Source of the DNA: Roseobacter sp.
GTDB lineage: Bacteria; Pseudomonadota; Alphaproteobacteria; Rhodobacterales; Rhodobacteraceae
Assembly: GCA_024636495.1 (NCBI GenBank)
Contig: JAGXGZ010000092.1
Location: 1 to 63,399, forward strand
Length of the DNA stretch: 63,399 nt
Direction of reading: 5' to 3'
Within the stretch, counting starts at the first letter, position 1; each line of letters begins with the position of its first letter. Below are positions 26,563-35,856 of the stretch, one piece after another. Below the pieces are notes generated by a model. It saw only the letters and a program-made list of their open reading frames with translations, made no database searches and was not told the origin of the DNA. A program made the translations under genes and the position numbers.

Positions 26563-28410
26563 TTAGTCCCAGCAGCTGACAAGGACGGTCATGCCCTTGG
26601 CCTTGGCGCGCAAGTCTTCGGGTTGCAGCGTGCCCAAGCCTTGGGTGGTCTGAACGGACACACCCGCTTTTCGCGCCACATCTGCGATCAGCGTCGCCTC
26701 GACGGCAAAGTTCACGTCGTCTGGCAATTGCTGGGCACCATCAGCGCGCGGCAGCAACATGCCAAGCACGCGGCCATTCCCATCGAACACCGGACCGCCC
26801 GCGTCCCCCGGTTGTGACGCCAACGCCAGACGGGCAATGTTTTCCTCGCCTTGCAAGCCGCGCACATCGGCCAGGGCCCCGAACGTCACTGTTGCAGCAC
26901 CCAGTACGCCTTCATAGGGAAATCCCGCCACAGCGATCTCTGATTGCAGGCGCGGCGGCACGGTGTTGAAGTTCGCCACTTCAATCGGTGCCAACCGTGT
27001 GCGGGGTTTGAGCAAGGCAATACCGCTGGCCTTGTCATCCACCACCAGATCCAATTCGGTGTCGTCATCCAGCGTCACGCGGGTGCAGCTTTGAACAGCC
27101 TGCGATGTTGTTGCGACCGTGCCACTGCCGTCAATGAAAAATCCGGATCGAGACAGTTTCGGCAGGCGGACCTGCAGCCCCGAGACCAGATCGATTGCCT
27201 GATCATTTCCGCCGCCCGCAGCTGCGTTCAGGACACCAGGGATGCGGGTAAAGCTTTTGGTCATTTCCGTCATCACACGGCGGCGGCGATCTTCGTCACC
27301 GGCGGGCCATATCAAGGTAAACCCTTTGATCTCGCCATCTTCCAGCGACGCTTGGGTCTGGCTGATCACCCTGCCGTTTTCGCCGATCAGCTCAAAGCTG
27401 TTGGTCTTACGTTCGCGCGGGCCTTCCTCGGGGACGATCTCAAGCGTTTGCATGATGTCATAAAGGCCGAACAGCGTGTCCTGATCGCCCGCCTGGCTGA
27501 TCAGCAGCACGCGTGCATTGATGTCACCTTTTGCGTTGTACTGCACAAAGGGCGGTTCAAGCTTGTCGAATGCCACGACTTGCGTTGGCATGATCATTTC
27601 GATGCCTGCGTCGGTGTTGCGCACCAGTTGTAGGCCAAGCCCCTCAAGCACCGTATTATATTGCTTGTTCAGGGCCGCCCGCTGCAAAGTTGTCAGCACC
27701 CCGGTCGTGTCGTATCCGTTGGCACTTTGCCAATCGGCCATCGAGCTGCGTGTACCGCGCCCGAACGCGCCGTCGATAGCGCTGTTGTAAAAGCCTGCCC
27801 ATTGCAAGGCGATCTGTAACTGTTCGCGCTCTGCACGGGTCAAGGATTGTTCTCCGCGGCGTGCTTCGCTCAGCGTCTCATCTGCCGGCGGCTCGGGAAT
27901 AATGGGGACCAATGTGACTTCAGGTGCCTGTGGTGCTGCGTCGACGGGTGCCGCCTCGTCGGCGGGGGGCAGGGTGGTTTGCGTTATTTCCGTTGCGGCG
28001 TCTTCGGGCGTTACTGCCGGTTCATCCGCCGCGAGGGCGGGATCGACGGGGGCAATCAGTGGGATGTTCAGTACATTTACGCCAACTGGCCAGAATTGCT
28101 GGCGAAAGCGGTCGGAAATCTGCACAAAACTGTCACGCGGCACGATCCCTTCGCGGCGATACCCGCGCAGGAGCAGTTCGGCATCCTCTCGGCGGTAGGG
28201 ACCGACCGCAATTGCATACCAGCCGCCGCCCAGCGAAAAGCCGTTCACATCTTCCAACATGTCGTCGTAGTCGCGCGCTCGCTGGGTGGCCCCGGCAAGA
28301 TTTGGCTGCGCTTCGATCTGGATCCAGACGACATCATCGGCAGATTGTGCTGTCACGGCAAAGGGATATAAAAATAGGGCGGCAAACAGGGCCACAATCA
28401 GTCGCTTCAT
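26563..28410 (-). CDS. Secreted SPOR/PG-binding protein with inactive trypsin-like domain
   Basis: 615 residues with a signal peptide (MKRLIVALFAALFLYPFAVTAQS). A SPOR-like segment lies at about 28-110 (WIQIEAQPNLAGATQRARDY, GGGWYAIAVGPY). A Pro/Ala/Glu-rich linker follows, then a peptidoglycan-binding domain near 190-250 (LQIALQWAGFYNSAIDGAFGR). A chymotrypsin-fold domain near 420-600 reads TTSQAVQSC where HtrA-like proteases have TNAHVVEGC, ASGIALLKP where they have the catalytic Asp, and QPGDAGGPVF instead of GNSGGP. His, Asp and Ser are all gone (Ser position is Ala537), so it should be a pseudoprotease acting by binding. Divergent from glyQ. Confidence 0.82.
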   Translation of the reverse strand: MKRLIVALFAALFLYPFAVTAQSADDVVWIQIEAQPNLAGATQRARDYDDMLEDVNGFSLGGGWYAIAVGPYRREDAELLLRGYRREGIVPRDSFVQISDRFRQQFWPVGVNVLNIPLIAPVDPALAADEPAVTPEDAATEITQTTLPPADEAAPVDAAPQAPEVTLVPIIPEPPADETLSEARRGEQSLTRAEREQLQIALQWAGFYNSAIDGAFGRGTRSSMADWQSANGYDTTGVLTTLQRAALNKQYNTVLEGLGLQLVRNTDAGIEMIMPTQVVAFDKLEPPFVQYNAKGDINARVLLISQAGDQDTLFGLYDIMQTLEIVPEEGPRERKTNSFELIGENGRVISQTQASLEDGEIKGFTLIWPAGDEDRRRRVMTEMTKSFTRIPGVLNAAAGGGNDQAIDLVSGLQVRLPKLSRSGFFIDGSGTVATTSQAVQSCTRVTLDDDTELDLVVDDKASGIALLKPRTRLAPIEVANFNTVPPRLQSEIAVAGFPYEGVLGAATVTFGALADVRGLQGEENIARLALASQPGDAGGPVFDGNGRVLGMLLPRADGAQQLPDDVNFAVEATLIADVARKAGVSVQTTQGLGTLQPEDLRAKAKGMTVLVSCWD

Positions 28411-28567
28411 GGTAAAACTGCTCTCGTGCGTTTAAGGTTATGCAAGATAAGCAGGAAATGGCGCATAATGCCATGCTTGTCGCGCGTCAATTGATCACAA
28501 ACCTGCCAATTGACCCTTGCGCAACAGCGCCGTAGGAAAGGCGCGCAGCAGTAAAGGCAATTATCCC

Positions 28568-29506
28568 ATGTCCGACCCGGTCCAGCGCCCCCGTTCCTTT
28601 CAGGAAATCATCCTAGCCCTACAGTCCTATTGGGCCCGTCAGGGCTGCGCGATCTTGCAACCTTATGACATGGAAGTCGGTGCCGGCACCTTCCACCCTG
28701 CCACCACGTTGCGCTCTTTGGGCACGACACCTTGGGCAGCCGCCTATGTGCAACCGTCGCGCCGCCCGACGGATGGGCGCTACGGCGAAAACCCCAACCG
28801 CTTGCAGCACTATTATCAATATCAAGTGTTGATCAAACCAAGCCCGCCCAACCTGCAAGACCTTTACCTTGGTTCGCTCCAAGCCATTGGCATCGACATG
28901 GCCCTGCATGACATCCGCTTTGTCGAGGACGACTGGGAAAGCCCCACCTTGGGCGCATGGGGCCTTGGTTGGGAGGTTTGGTGCGATGGCATGGAAGTCT
29001 CGCAATTCACGTATTTTCAGCAGGTCGGCGGCCATGATTGCCACCCGGTTTCTGGCGAATTAACCTATGGTCTTGAACGCCTTGCGATGTATGTGCTCGG
29101 CGTCGACCATGTGATGGAGATGCCCTTCAATGACCCGGACGCGCCGATCCCGCTGTCATATGGCGATATCTTCAAGCAAACCGAAGAAGAATACGCCCGC
29201 TGGAACTTTGACGTGGCCAATACCGAGGTGCTTCTTGATCATTTTGTCGAAGCGGAAAACGAATGCAACGCGATCCTGTCGCATGACGCACTTGACCCCA
29301 AAACCGGCAAGCGGATCATCATGGCGCACCCCGCATATGACCAATGCATCAAGGCCAGCCACATCTTCAACCTGCTCGACGCGCGTGGCGTGATCTCGGT
29401 TACGGAACGTCAGGCCTATATCGGGCGTGTGCGGACGCTGGCCAAGGCCTGCGCAGATGCCTTTGTGCAAACCCGCGCCGGCGGCTGGGCAGAGGACGCA
29501 GCATGA
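28568..29506 (+). CDS. glyQ: Glycyl-tRNA synthetase alpha subunit
   Basis: 312 residues; catalytic subunit of the bacterial heterotetrameric enzyme. The family N-terminus follows the chosen ATG at 28568 directly: [20 protein letters not shown], then [16 protein letters not shown]. The frame from 28517 is not needed. The glyS gene for the beta subunit follows after one small gene. Confidence 0.97.
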   Translation: MSDPVQRPRSFQEIILALQSYWARQGCAILQPYDMEVGAGTFHPATTLRSLGTTPWAAAYVQPSRRPTDGRYGENPNRLQHYYQYQVLIKPSPPNLQDLYLGSLQAIGIDMALHDIRFVEDDWESPTLGAWGLGWEVWCDGMEVSQFTYFQQVGGHDCHPVSGELTYGLERLAMYVLGVDHVMEMPFNDPDAPIPLSYGDIFKQTEEEYARWNFDVANTEVLLDHFVEAENECNAILSHDALDPKTGKRIIMAHPAYDQCIKASHIFNLLDARGVISVTERQAYIGRVRTLAKACADAFVQTRAGGWAEDAA

Positions 29507-30024
29507 ATGGCAAAATCGTCGGAGGCGTCATCTTGATCGCAGCAGCCATCGCGGGCATCACGCTTTATTATGTGCAGATCTACGGTTACTACCGCGAGGT
29601 GCCGGCGCCAGAACTTGGCGTCGAACTTGTCTCGCTCAGCACCGACATGCCCGAACCGATCCTGACCGACAACTTTCGCGCCATCGATGCCGACAGCTCG
29701 CCCATCCGCTACCGCGCCTGTTTCGACACGACGCTAAGCCTTGCGATGTTGTCGGAAACCTATGTGGTTACCGACAAGATTGAACCGCGCAATGCGCCTG
29801 GCTGGTTCGACTGCTTTGACGCCAAAGCCATCGGCGAAGAAATCGAAGCGGGCACAGCACTGACTTTTCTGAGCCAGAAGAACGTGCATTTCGGTGTGGA
29901 TCGCATCGTTGCCATCACCGCTGATGGGCGCGGCTACATCTGGCACGAGCTGAACGATTGTGGTGAAAAGTCCTATGACGGCACCGTGGTCGGCGAAGCG
30001 TGCCCTGAACCGCCCGCACAATAA
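29503..30024 (+). CDS. Membrane-anchored protein of unknown function (DUF6446-like)
   Basis: 173 residues. One N-terminal hydrophobic helix (about 5-27) anchors a probable periplasmic domain containing three Cys ([22 protein letters not shown], with a fourth in EACPEPP). ATG overlaps the glyQ stop by four bases (ATGA), so it is translated together with glyQ. Small genes of this type between glyQ and glyS are typical of Rhodobacteraceae; function is not known to me. Confidence 0.7.
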   Translation: MNGKIVGGVILIAAAIAGITLYYVQIYGYYREVPAPELGVELVSLSTDMPEPILTDNFRAIDADSSPIRYRACFDTTLSLAMLSETYVVTDKIEPRNAPGWFDCFDAKAIGEEIEAGTALTFLSQKNVHFGVDRIVAITADGRGYIWHELNDCGEKSYDGTVVGEACPEPPAQ

Positions 30025-30116
30025 CCCGCCTCTTCTCTGGCTCTTAAATATCCTCGCGCGAAGCGCAAAAAATCCAAGGCCCCATTCTCCACGCGGCCCC
30101 CGAAAGGTAAGACCCC

Positions 30117-32342
30117 ATGCCCGACCTGCTGATTGAGCTGTTCTCCGAAGAAATTCCCGCCCGGATGCAGGCGCGGGCGGCGGATGATCTGAAAAAGCTG
30201 GTCACGAACGGCTTGGTCGAGGCCGGGCTGACCTACGCCTCTGCCGCTGCGTTTTCGACGCCGCGCCGGTTGACCCTGACGGTCGAAGGGATGCTCGACG
30301 CCAGTCCGTCGTTGACCGAAGAACGCAAAGGTCCGCGCGCAGACGCGCCCGAAAAAGCCATCGAAGGGTTCCTGCGCGGCGCAGGTCTTACCCGCGACCA
30401 GCTTGAGGAACGCGACACACCCAAGGGGGCGATCCTGTTTGCGATGATCAAGAAACCGGGCCGCCCCGCGTCCGAGATCGTGGCCGAGGTGCTTGAGACG
30501 ACCATTCGCACCTTCCCGTGGCCCAAATCCATGCGGTGGGGCAACGGCACGCTGCGGTGGGTGCGGCCGCTGCATTCCATTTTGTGCATTCTCTCGGCCG
30601 AGGATGGTGCCGAGATTGTCCCGCTGAACATCGACGGGATCGAAGGCGGGGCCAGCACCAAGGGCCACCGTTTTCTGGCCCCCGACACCATCACCGTCAG
30701 CCGCTTTGACGACTACACCGCCAAGCTGAAACGCGCCTTTGTGGTGCTCGACCCCGCAGAGCGGCGCGACGCCATCTGGCATGACGCGACCAACATGGCC
30801 TTTGCCAACGGTCTGGAAGTCGTTGAAGACGCAGGCCTTTTGGCCGAGGTCGCAGGGCTGGTCGAATGGCCCGTCGTGCTGATGGGCCGCATCGGCGACG
30901 CCTTTCTTGATCTGCCGCCCGAGGTCTTGCAGACCTCGATGAAAGAGCACCAGAAATTCTTTTCCGTGCGCAACCCCAAGACGGGCCGGATCGAACGTTT
31001 CATCACCGTCGCCAACCGCACCACGGCGGATGACGGGGCGACGATCCTTGCAGGCAATGAAAAAGTGCTGTCGGCGCGTTTGTCCGACGCCAAATTCTTC
31101 TGGGAAAACGATCTGCGCATCGCCAAATCTGACGCAGGCATGCAGGTATGGGTCGACCGTCTGTCCAACGTCACATTCCACAACAAGCTGGGCACACAGG
31201 CCGAACTGATCTCGCGGATGGAAGCCCTTGCGGGCGAACTGGCCCCTATGGTCGGTGCCAACGCAGACGAGGCCCGCGAAGCCGCGCGTTTCGCCAAGGC
31301 CGATCTGTCGTCTGAAATGGTCTATGAATTCCCCGAACTTCAAGGGCTTATGGGCAGCTATTACGCCAAAGCGGCGGGCAAGTCCGACGCGGTGGCAGCT
31401 GCTGCCAAGGAACACTATGCGCCGCTTGGGCCGTCCGATGACGTGCCCACCGCGCCTGTGTCGGTTGCGGTCGCACTGGCCGAGAAGATCGACAAGCTGA
31501 CCGGCTTCTGGGCGATTGATGAAAAGCCCACGGGATCGAAAGACCCTTTTGCGCTGCGGAGGGCGGCGTTGGGGGTTATTCGGATTTTGGTTGAGAATGA
31601 ATTCAATTTAGAAATAGGAGGTTTCTTATTCATTCGTTTAGCGAAAACACTAATTAATGAAAAGCATAGTGTCGATATTGGCACTGCCAATCAGATTGCT
31701 GATCAAATTGAGCAGACTAACCCTGATTTGGCCCGTGAATTTCGAAATAAGGAATTTGAGCGCCGTAGTACTGAATACAGATCTGGGAAGAGTATCGACG
31801 AGAGTGGAGAAAAGGCTCTCGACCTCCTCTCCTTCCTCCACGACCGCCTCAAGGTCTACCTCAGAGATCAAGGTGTCCGTCACGACATCATCGACGCCTG
31901 CATTGCGATGGAGGGGAACGACGACCTGACCCTCCTCGTCAAACGCGCCAAGGCGCTGTCGGAAACGCTCAAAACCGATGACGGTGAAAACCTGATCCAA
32001 GGGTTCAAGCGCGCCAATAACATTCTGTCTCAGGCCGAGGCGGCGGATGGCGTCGAATACTCCTTTGGTGCAGACATCAAATTTGCCGAAACCGACGAGG
32101 AAACCGCCTTGTTCGAAGCGCTTGACGCGGCAGAGGCCAAGATCAAACCGGCGATGGAGACCCAAGATTTCAGCGCCGCCATGTCCGCCATGGCATCCCT
32201 GCGCGGCCCGATTGATGCGTTTTTTAACGCGGTGCAGGTGAACTCTGACAACGGGACGGTGCGGCGCAATCGCCTGAACCTGCTCAGCCGTATCAGAACC
32301 ATCTGTTCGTCCGTTGCGGACCTCACTAAAATCGACGGGTAA
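30117..32342 (+). CDS. glyS: Glycyl-tRNA synthetase beta subunit with AT-rich insert
   Basis: 741 residues. It has the family N-terminus (DLLIELFSEEIPARMQ), the FPWPKSMRWG block, an HD-like region around KEHQKFFSVR, and a C-terminal anticodon-binding domain after LLSFLHDRLKVYLRDQG. Residues about 491-570 (31589-31828) differ sharply: AT-rich, with TTA, CTA, ATA and AGA codons otherwise rare in the window, and a charged, Asn/Glu/Lys-rich product. It joins ILVENEF to EKALDLLSF, where the family usually passes straight from one domain to the next. The frame stays open, so the protein is probably functional. Confidence 0.93.
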   Translation: MPDLLIELFSEEIPARMQARAADDLKKLVTNGLVEAGLTYASAAAFSTPRRLTLTVEGMLDASPSLTEERKGPRADAPEKAIEGFLRGAGLTRDQLEERDTPKGAILFAMIKKPGRPASEIVAEVLETTIRTFPWPKSMRWGNGTLRWVRPLHSILCILSAEDGAEIVPLNIDGIEGGASTKGHRFLAPDTITVSRFDDYTAKLKRAFVVLDPAERRDAIWHDATNMAFANGLEVVEDAGLLAEVAGLVEWPVVLMGRIGDAFLDLPPEVLQTSMKEHQKFFSVRNPKTGRIERFITVANRTTADDGATILAGNEKVLSARLSDAKFFWENDLRIAKSDAGMQVWVDRLSNVTFHNKLGTQAELISRMEALAGELAPMVGANADEAREAARFAKADLSSEMVYEFPELQGLMGSYYAKAAGKSDAVAAAAKEHYAPLGPSDDVPTAPVSVAVALAEKIDKLTGFWAIDEKPTGSKDPFALRRAALGVIRILVENEFNLEIGGFLFIRLAKTLINEKHSVDIGTANQIADQIEQTNPDLAREFRNKEFERRSTEYRSGKSIDESGEKALDLLSFLHDRLKVYLRDQGVRHDIIDACIAMEGNDDLTLLVKRAKALSETLKTDDGENLIQGFKRANNILSQAEAADGVEYSFGADIKFAETDEETALFEALDAAEAKIKPAMETQDFSAAMSAMASLRGPIDAFFNAVQVNSDNGTVRRNRLNLLSRIRTICSSVADLTKIDG

Positions 32343-32432
32343 CGCAGCGCCCGTGTGGTCTGGCAGGTCGCATCAACTCTTGCCAGACACCCTTGAAACC
32401 CTATGCTGCGATGAAACCAAAAAGGTGCCGCA

Positions 32433-34982
32433 GTGCAGAAAACGCCCAGTACATCCCCCATCACAACGCTGGTGACCCAGACCGCGCCGATTGCCACGGA
32501 AACCCATGGTGGTCGGGCAAAGTGTTTGCAGCGGTTGGTGCGGCTGGACTTGCCGGTGCCGCGCACAGTGACGCTGCCGTTTGATGTGGTCAAGAAGATC
32601 GCGGGCGGGCAGATGCCTGATCTGCAAGCGGTGGCGGATGAATTTCCCCAAGGGGCGCTGCTGTGCGTCCGCCCGTCTAGTCAGGACCCTGATTGGGGCG
32701 GTCCGGGCGCGGTGCTGAACATCGGGATGAACGACGCACGGTTCGACGATTATTGCGCGCGGATGGGCGAGGGGCCTGCCTCGGCGCTGTATACGCGGTT
32801 TGTGCAATCCTATGCGGTCAATGTGGCGCGTTTGGACCCCGACATGTTCGACGAGGTGATCGGCGACGGGCGCGAGGCGTTGGCGCAATCCCTGCGCGCC
32901 TACGAGCTTGAGACTGAAGAAAGCTTTCCCCAGGAGCGCGTGATCCAGTTGACGGCTGTTCTTAGTTCTATGGCGCGCGCGTGGGAAGGAACGTCGGCGC
33001 GGCTTTTGCGTCAGGCCAAGGGCGCGCCTGCGGATGCAGGTCTGGGATTGATCGTGCAGGAAATGGCCTTTGGTGTTGGCACCGGGCTGTGCGGATCAGG
33101 TGTCTTGCAGCTGGTCGATAGCGACAGTGGCTTGCCGCAGATCACCGGACGCTATCTGAGCCAGTCGCAGGGGCGTGACGCGTTGGAGCGCAATGTGGAT
33201 GCGATGTATCTGACCTGTGATCCCCGGGGCAAGTCGCTGGAAGAACACGCGCCCGAGGCGTTCGAGACGTTGAAGCAGCATGCCGAGCTGATGCGCATGC
33301 GGTTGCGCGCTGAAATGCAGCTGGAATTTGTGATCTCGGACGGAGAGTTGTTTATTCTTGACGGGGTACGGGTGTCGCGGTCTTCGCGGGCGGCGGTGCG
33401 GATTGCCGTTGCGCTGGCCGACGAAGGGATCATATCGCGCGAAGAAGCCTTGATGCGGGTCCAACCGCGCACGTTGACCGAACTGCTGCACCGCCAAGTC
33501 GATCCACGCGCCAAGCGCGACGTGATCGGGCGCGGGATCGCCGCCAGTCCCGGTGCCGCCACTGGCAAGATTGTGTTCAGCGCCAATGATGCCCAAGCCA
33601 GCGCATCGCGGGGGGAGGCGTGCATTCTGGTGCGCCGCGAAACCTCGCCCGAGGATATTCGCGGGATGCATGCGGCGCAGGCCGTGTTGACCGAACGCGG
33701 GGGGATAACCAGTCATGCGGCTGTGATCGGGCGCGGCATGGGGTTGCCCTGCGTCGTCGGGGCATCGTCGATGAAGTTCGATCTGGGTAAAGGCCAGATT
33801 ACGGCCCCGGACGGAAGGGTGTTCAAGGCAGGCGATCAGATCACGATTGACGGCACCAAGGGCGAGGTTCTGTCGGGGGCAGCCGAGATGCTGGAAGCCT
33901 TGCTGGACGCCACGTTTCAAAAGCTGATGGACTGGGCGGAGGAAACGGCGGACATAGGCATTCGCGCCAATGCCGACACGCCTGCGGATGCGCAGACGGC
34001 GCGCAACTTCAATGCCCATGGCATTGGGCTTTGCCGGACAGAGCATATGTTCTTTGATCCCAGCCGTTTAACCGTCATGCGTGAAATGATTTTTGCCGAT
34101 AGCAGCGAAGAACGTCGTGCTGTGCTGGAACGCTTGTTGCCCATGCAGCGCGATGATTTTATTCAGCTTTTCCGTATTATGCAGGGCCAGCCGGTGTGCA
34201 TTCGTCTGTTTGATCCGCCCTTGCATGAATTCTTGCCTGCCGACAGATCGGGCCAGCGCGATCTGGCAGAAGCATTGGGGTTGCCTTTGTCTGATGTGAT
34301 CCGCCGGATCGAGGCGATGTCGGAATACAACCCCATGCTGGGTCTGCGCGGCGTGCGCCTTGGCGTCACCGTGCCTGAGATTTATGAAATGCAGGCGCGT
34401 GCGATCTTTGAGGCCACGATCGAAGCCAGCCGCGATGGCGATCCTGTCGTCCCCGAGATCATGATTCCGCTGGTATCGGCAAAGCGCGAAGTCGAGTTGG
34501 TCAAATCCAGCATCGACAAGATCGCCACGGCGGTGCGCAATGAGCGGGGTGCGAATTTCAGTTATCGTTTGGGTGTCATGGTCGAGACGCCCCGCGCAGC
34601 ACTGCGCGCTGCCGAGATTGCGCCTTACTGTTCCTTCCTGAGTTTCGGGACAAATGACCTGACGCAGATGACCTACGGCCTAAGCCGGGACGACGCGGGG
34701 CGGTTTATGTCGACCTATGTCCAGCAGGGCGTTTTCCCCGAAGATCCGTTTCATATGCTGGATCAGGATGGTGTCGGCGAGCTGTTGCAACTTGGTGCTG
34801 CACGGGGACGCGCCGCCAAACCCGGGATCACTTTATCGATCTGCGGAGAGCATGGCGGCAACCCCGAATCGATTGCATTCTGCCGAGAAGCTGGTTTCGA
34901 CTACGTTTCTTGTTCGCCTTTCAGGGTACCCGTGGCCCGGCTAGCTGCTGCGCAGTTGGCAATTACCCACAAGATGGGGTAG
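32433..34982 (+). CDS. ppdK: Pyruvate phosphate dikinase-like PEP-utilising enzyme
   Basis: 849 residues. Start is a GTG at 32433 after AAAAAGG. An N-terminal ATP-grasp-like domain is followed by the phosphohistidine domain with LTERGGITSHAAVIGRGMG (catalytic His) near 430. A PEP/pyruvate TIM barrel comes last, with GIGLCRTEHMFF near 530 and the catalytic Cys loop SICGEHGGNPESI near 800. The enzyme interconverts pyruvate and PEP. The ATP-binding loop is atypical: it reads VRPSSQDPDWGGPGAVLNIG where PPDK normally has RSGA...SMPGMMDTVLNLG, and the protein is slightly shorter than the roughly 880 of the family. Activity as a full dikinase is therefore not certain. Confidence 0.82.
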   Translation: MQKTPSTSPITTLVTQTAPIATETHGGRAKCLQRLVRLDLPVPRTVTLPFDVVKKIAGGQMPDLQAVADEFPQGALLCVRPSSQDPDWGGPGAVLNIGMNDARFDDYCARMGEGPASALYTRFVQSYAVNVARLDPDMFDEVIGDGREALAQSLRAYELETEESFPQERVIQLTAVLSSMARAWEGTSARLLRQAKGAPADAGLGLIVQEMAFGVGTGLCGSGVLQLVDSDSGLPQITGRYLSQSQGRDALERNVDAMYLTCDPRGKSLEEHAPEAFETLKQHAELMRMRLRAEMQLEFVISDGELFILDGVRVSRSSRAAVRIAVALADEGIISREEALMRVQPRTLTELLHRQVDPRAKRDVIGRGIAASPGAATGKIVFSANDAQASASRGEACILVRRETSPEDIRGMHAAQAVLTERGGITSHAAVIGRGMGLPCVVGASSMKFDLGKGQITAPDGRVFKAGDQITIDGTKGEVLSGAAEMLEALLDATFQKLMDWAEETADIGIRANADTPADAQTARNFNAHGIGLCRTEHMFFDPSRLTVMREMIFADSSEERRAVLERLLPMQRDDFIQLFRIMQGQPVCIRLFDPPLHEFLPADRSGQRDLAEALGLPLSDVIRRIEAMSEYNPMLGLRGVRLGVTVPEIYEMQARAIFEATIEASRDGDPVVPEIMIPLVSAKREVELVKSSIDKIATAVRNERGANFSYRLGVMVETPRAALRAAEIAPYCSFLSFGTNDLTQMTYGLSRDDAGRFMSTYVQQGVFPEDPFHMLDQDGVGELLQLGAARGRAAKPGITLSICGEHGGNPESIAFCREAGFDYVSCSPFRVPVARLAAAQLAITHKMG

Positions 34983-35109
34983 GATTGGCTTTCTGCTTGT
35001 CAACATGTGGTAAGTTTGAGCGACTTCCCGCGCAACTGACTCTCTTAGGGTTTACGTAAAGGATTGTGTTGTCTAATCGCCGGGTGTGAAATTACCTGCG
35101 AGGCGCTCA

Positions 35110-35748
35110 ATGCGTTATACCAAAATCCTGTCCATCTGCGCCGCGTTGGCGTTGCCCTTTTTGACCCCGGTTGCCGTTTCGGCAAACTCCCAGCAAGCGC
35201 AAGCTTTGGCTGATATCGAATCAAAAGGGCTGCAGGCTGTTGGGTCAAAACGACTTGAAGCGATGATTGCTGCAACCGATGCAGCCAACAATGTTGAATT
35301 TACCCGCAGATGGCTGGCGCAACAACCCAAAGCGTCTGGGGGTGATCAGTGGAAATGTTTGTCCGAGGCGCTTTACTTTGAGGCGCGGGGAGAAACCGTG
35401 GAGGGTCAGTTTGCCGTCGCAGAGGTGATTGTAAACCGGGTTAAATCCGCCCGCTTCCCCGGATCGCTTTGTAATGTGATCAATCAGGGCACGGGCAAGA
35501 AATACCAGTGTCAGTTTACTTATACCTGTGACGGCAATGCCGAAGTAATTGCAGAGCCACGCGCCTATGACGAGGTCAGCAAGATTGCCCGCGCTGTTCT
35601 GGACGGTAAAGTACCTGCCCTGACGGACGGTGCCACATATTATCATACAACTGCCGTGAGCCCCCGCTGGTCCCGCGTCTTTACCCGGACAGCCAAGATC
35701 GGGGTTCACCTGTTTTACCGCGATGGTGTTCAAACAGCCTCGAACTAA
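35110..35748 (+). CDS. Cell-wall hydrolase, SleB family
   Basis: 212 residues. An ATG at 35110 with GAGG upstream gives a signal peptide ending near VAVSA. The SleB hydrolase_2 domain fills the C-terminal half, with LSEALYFEARGETVEGQFAVAEVIVNRV split around residue 95, where the Glu is the likely catalytic residue. CQFTYTCDG near 140 and ATYYHTTAVSPRWS follow. In non-sporing Alphaproteobacteria these enzymes remodel peptidoglycan. Confidence 0.87.
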   Translation: MRYTKILSICAALALPFLTPVAVSANSQQAQALADIESKGLQAVGSKRLEAMIAATDAANNVEFTRRWLAQQPKASGGDQWKCLSEALYFEARGETVEGQFAVAEVIVNRVKSARFPGSLCNVINQGTGKKYQCQFTYTCDGNAEVIAEPRAYDEVSKIARAVLDGKVPALTDGATYYHTTAVSPRWSRVFTRTAKIGVHLFYRDGVQTASN

Positions 35749-35856
35749 GTGCGTGCATCGCAGTCGTCTTTGAGGTCTGGCAAGCCGTAACTGGCTTTGT
35801 TAGATGCGGGAAAATGGTCTAGGAATGTTTTGACTGCGACACAGTAAAAGGCCAGC

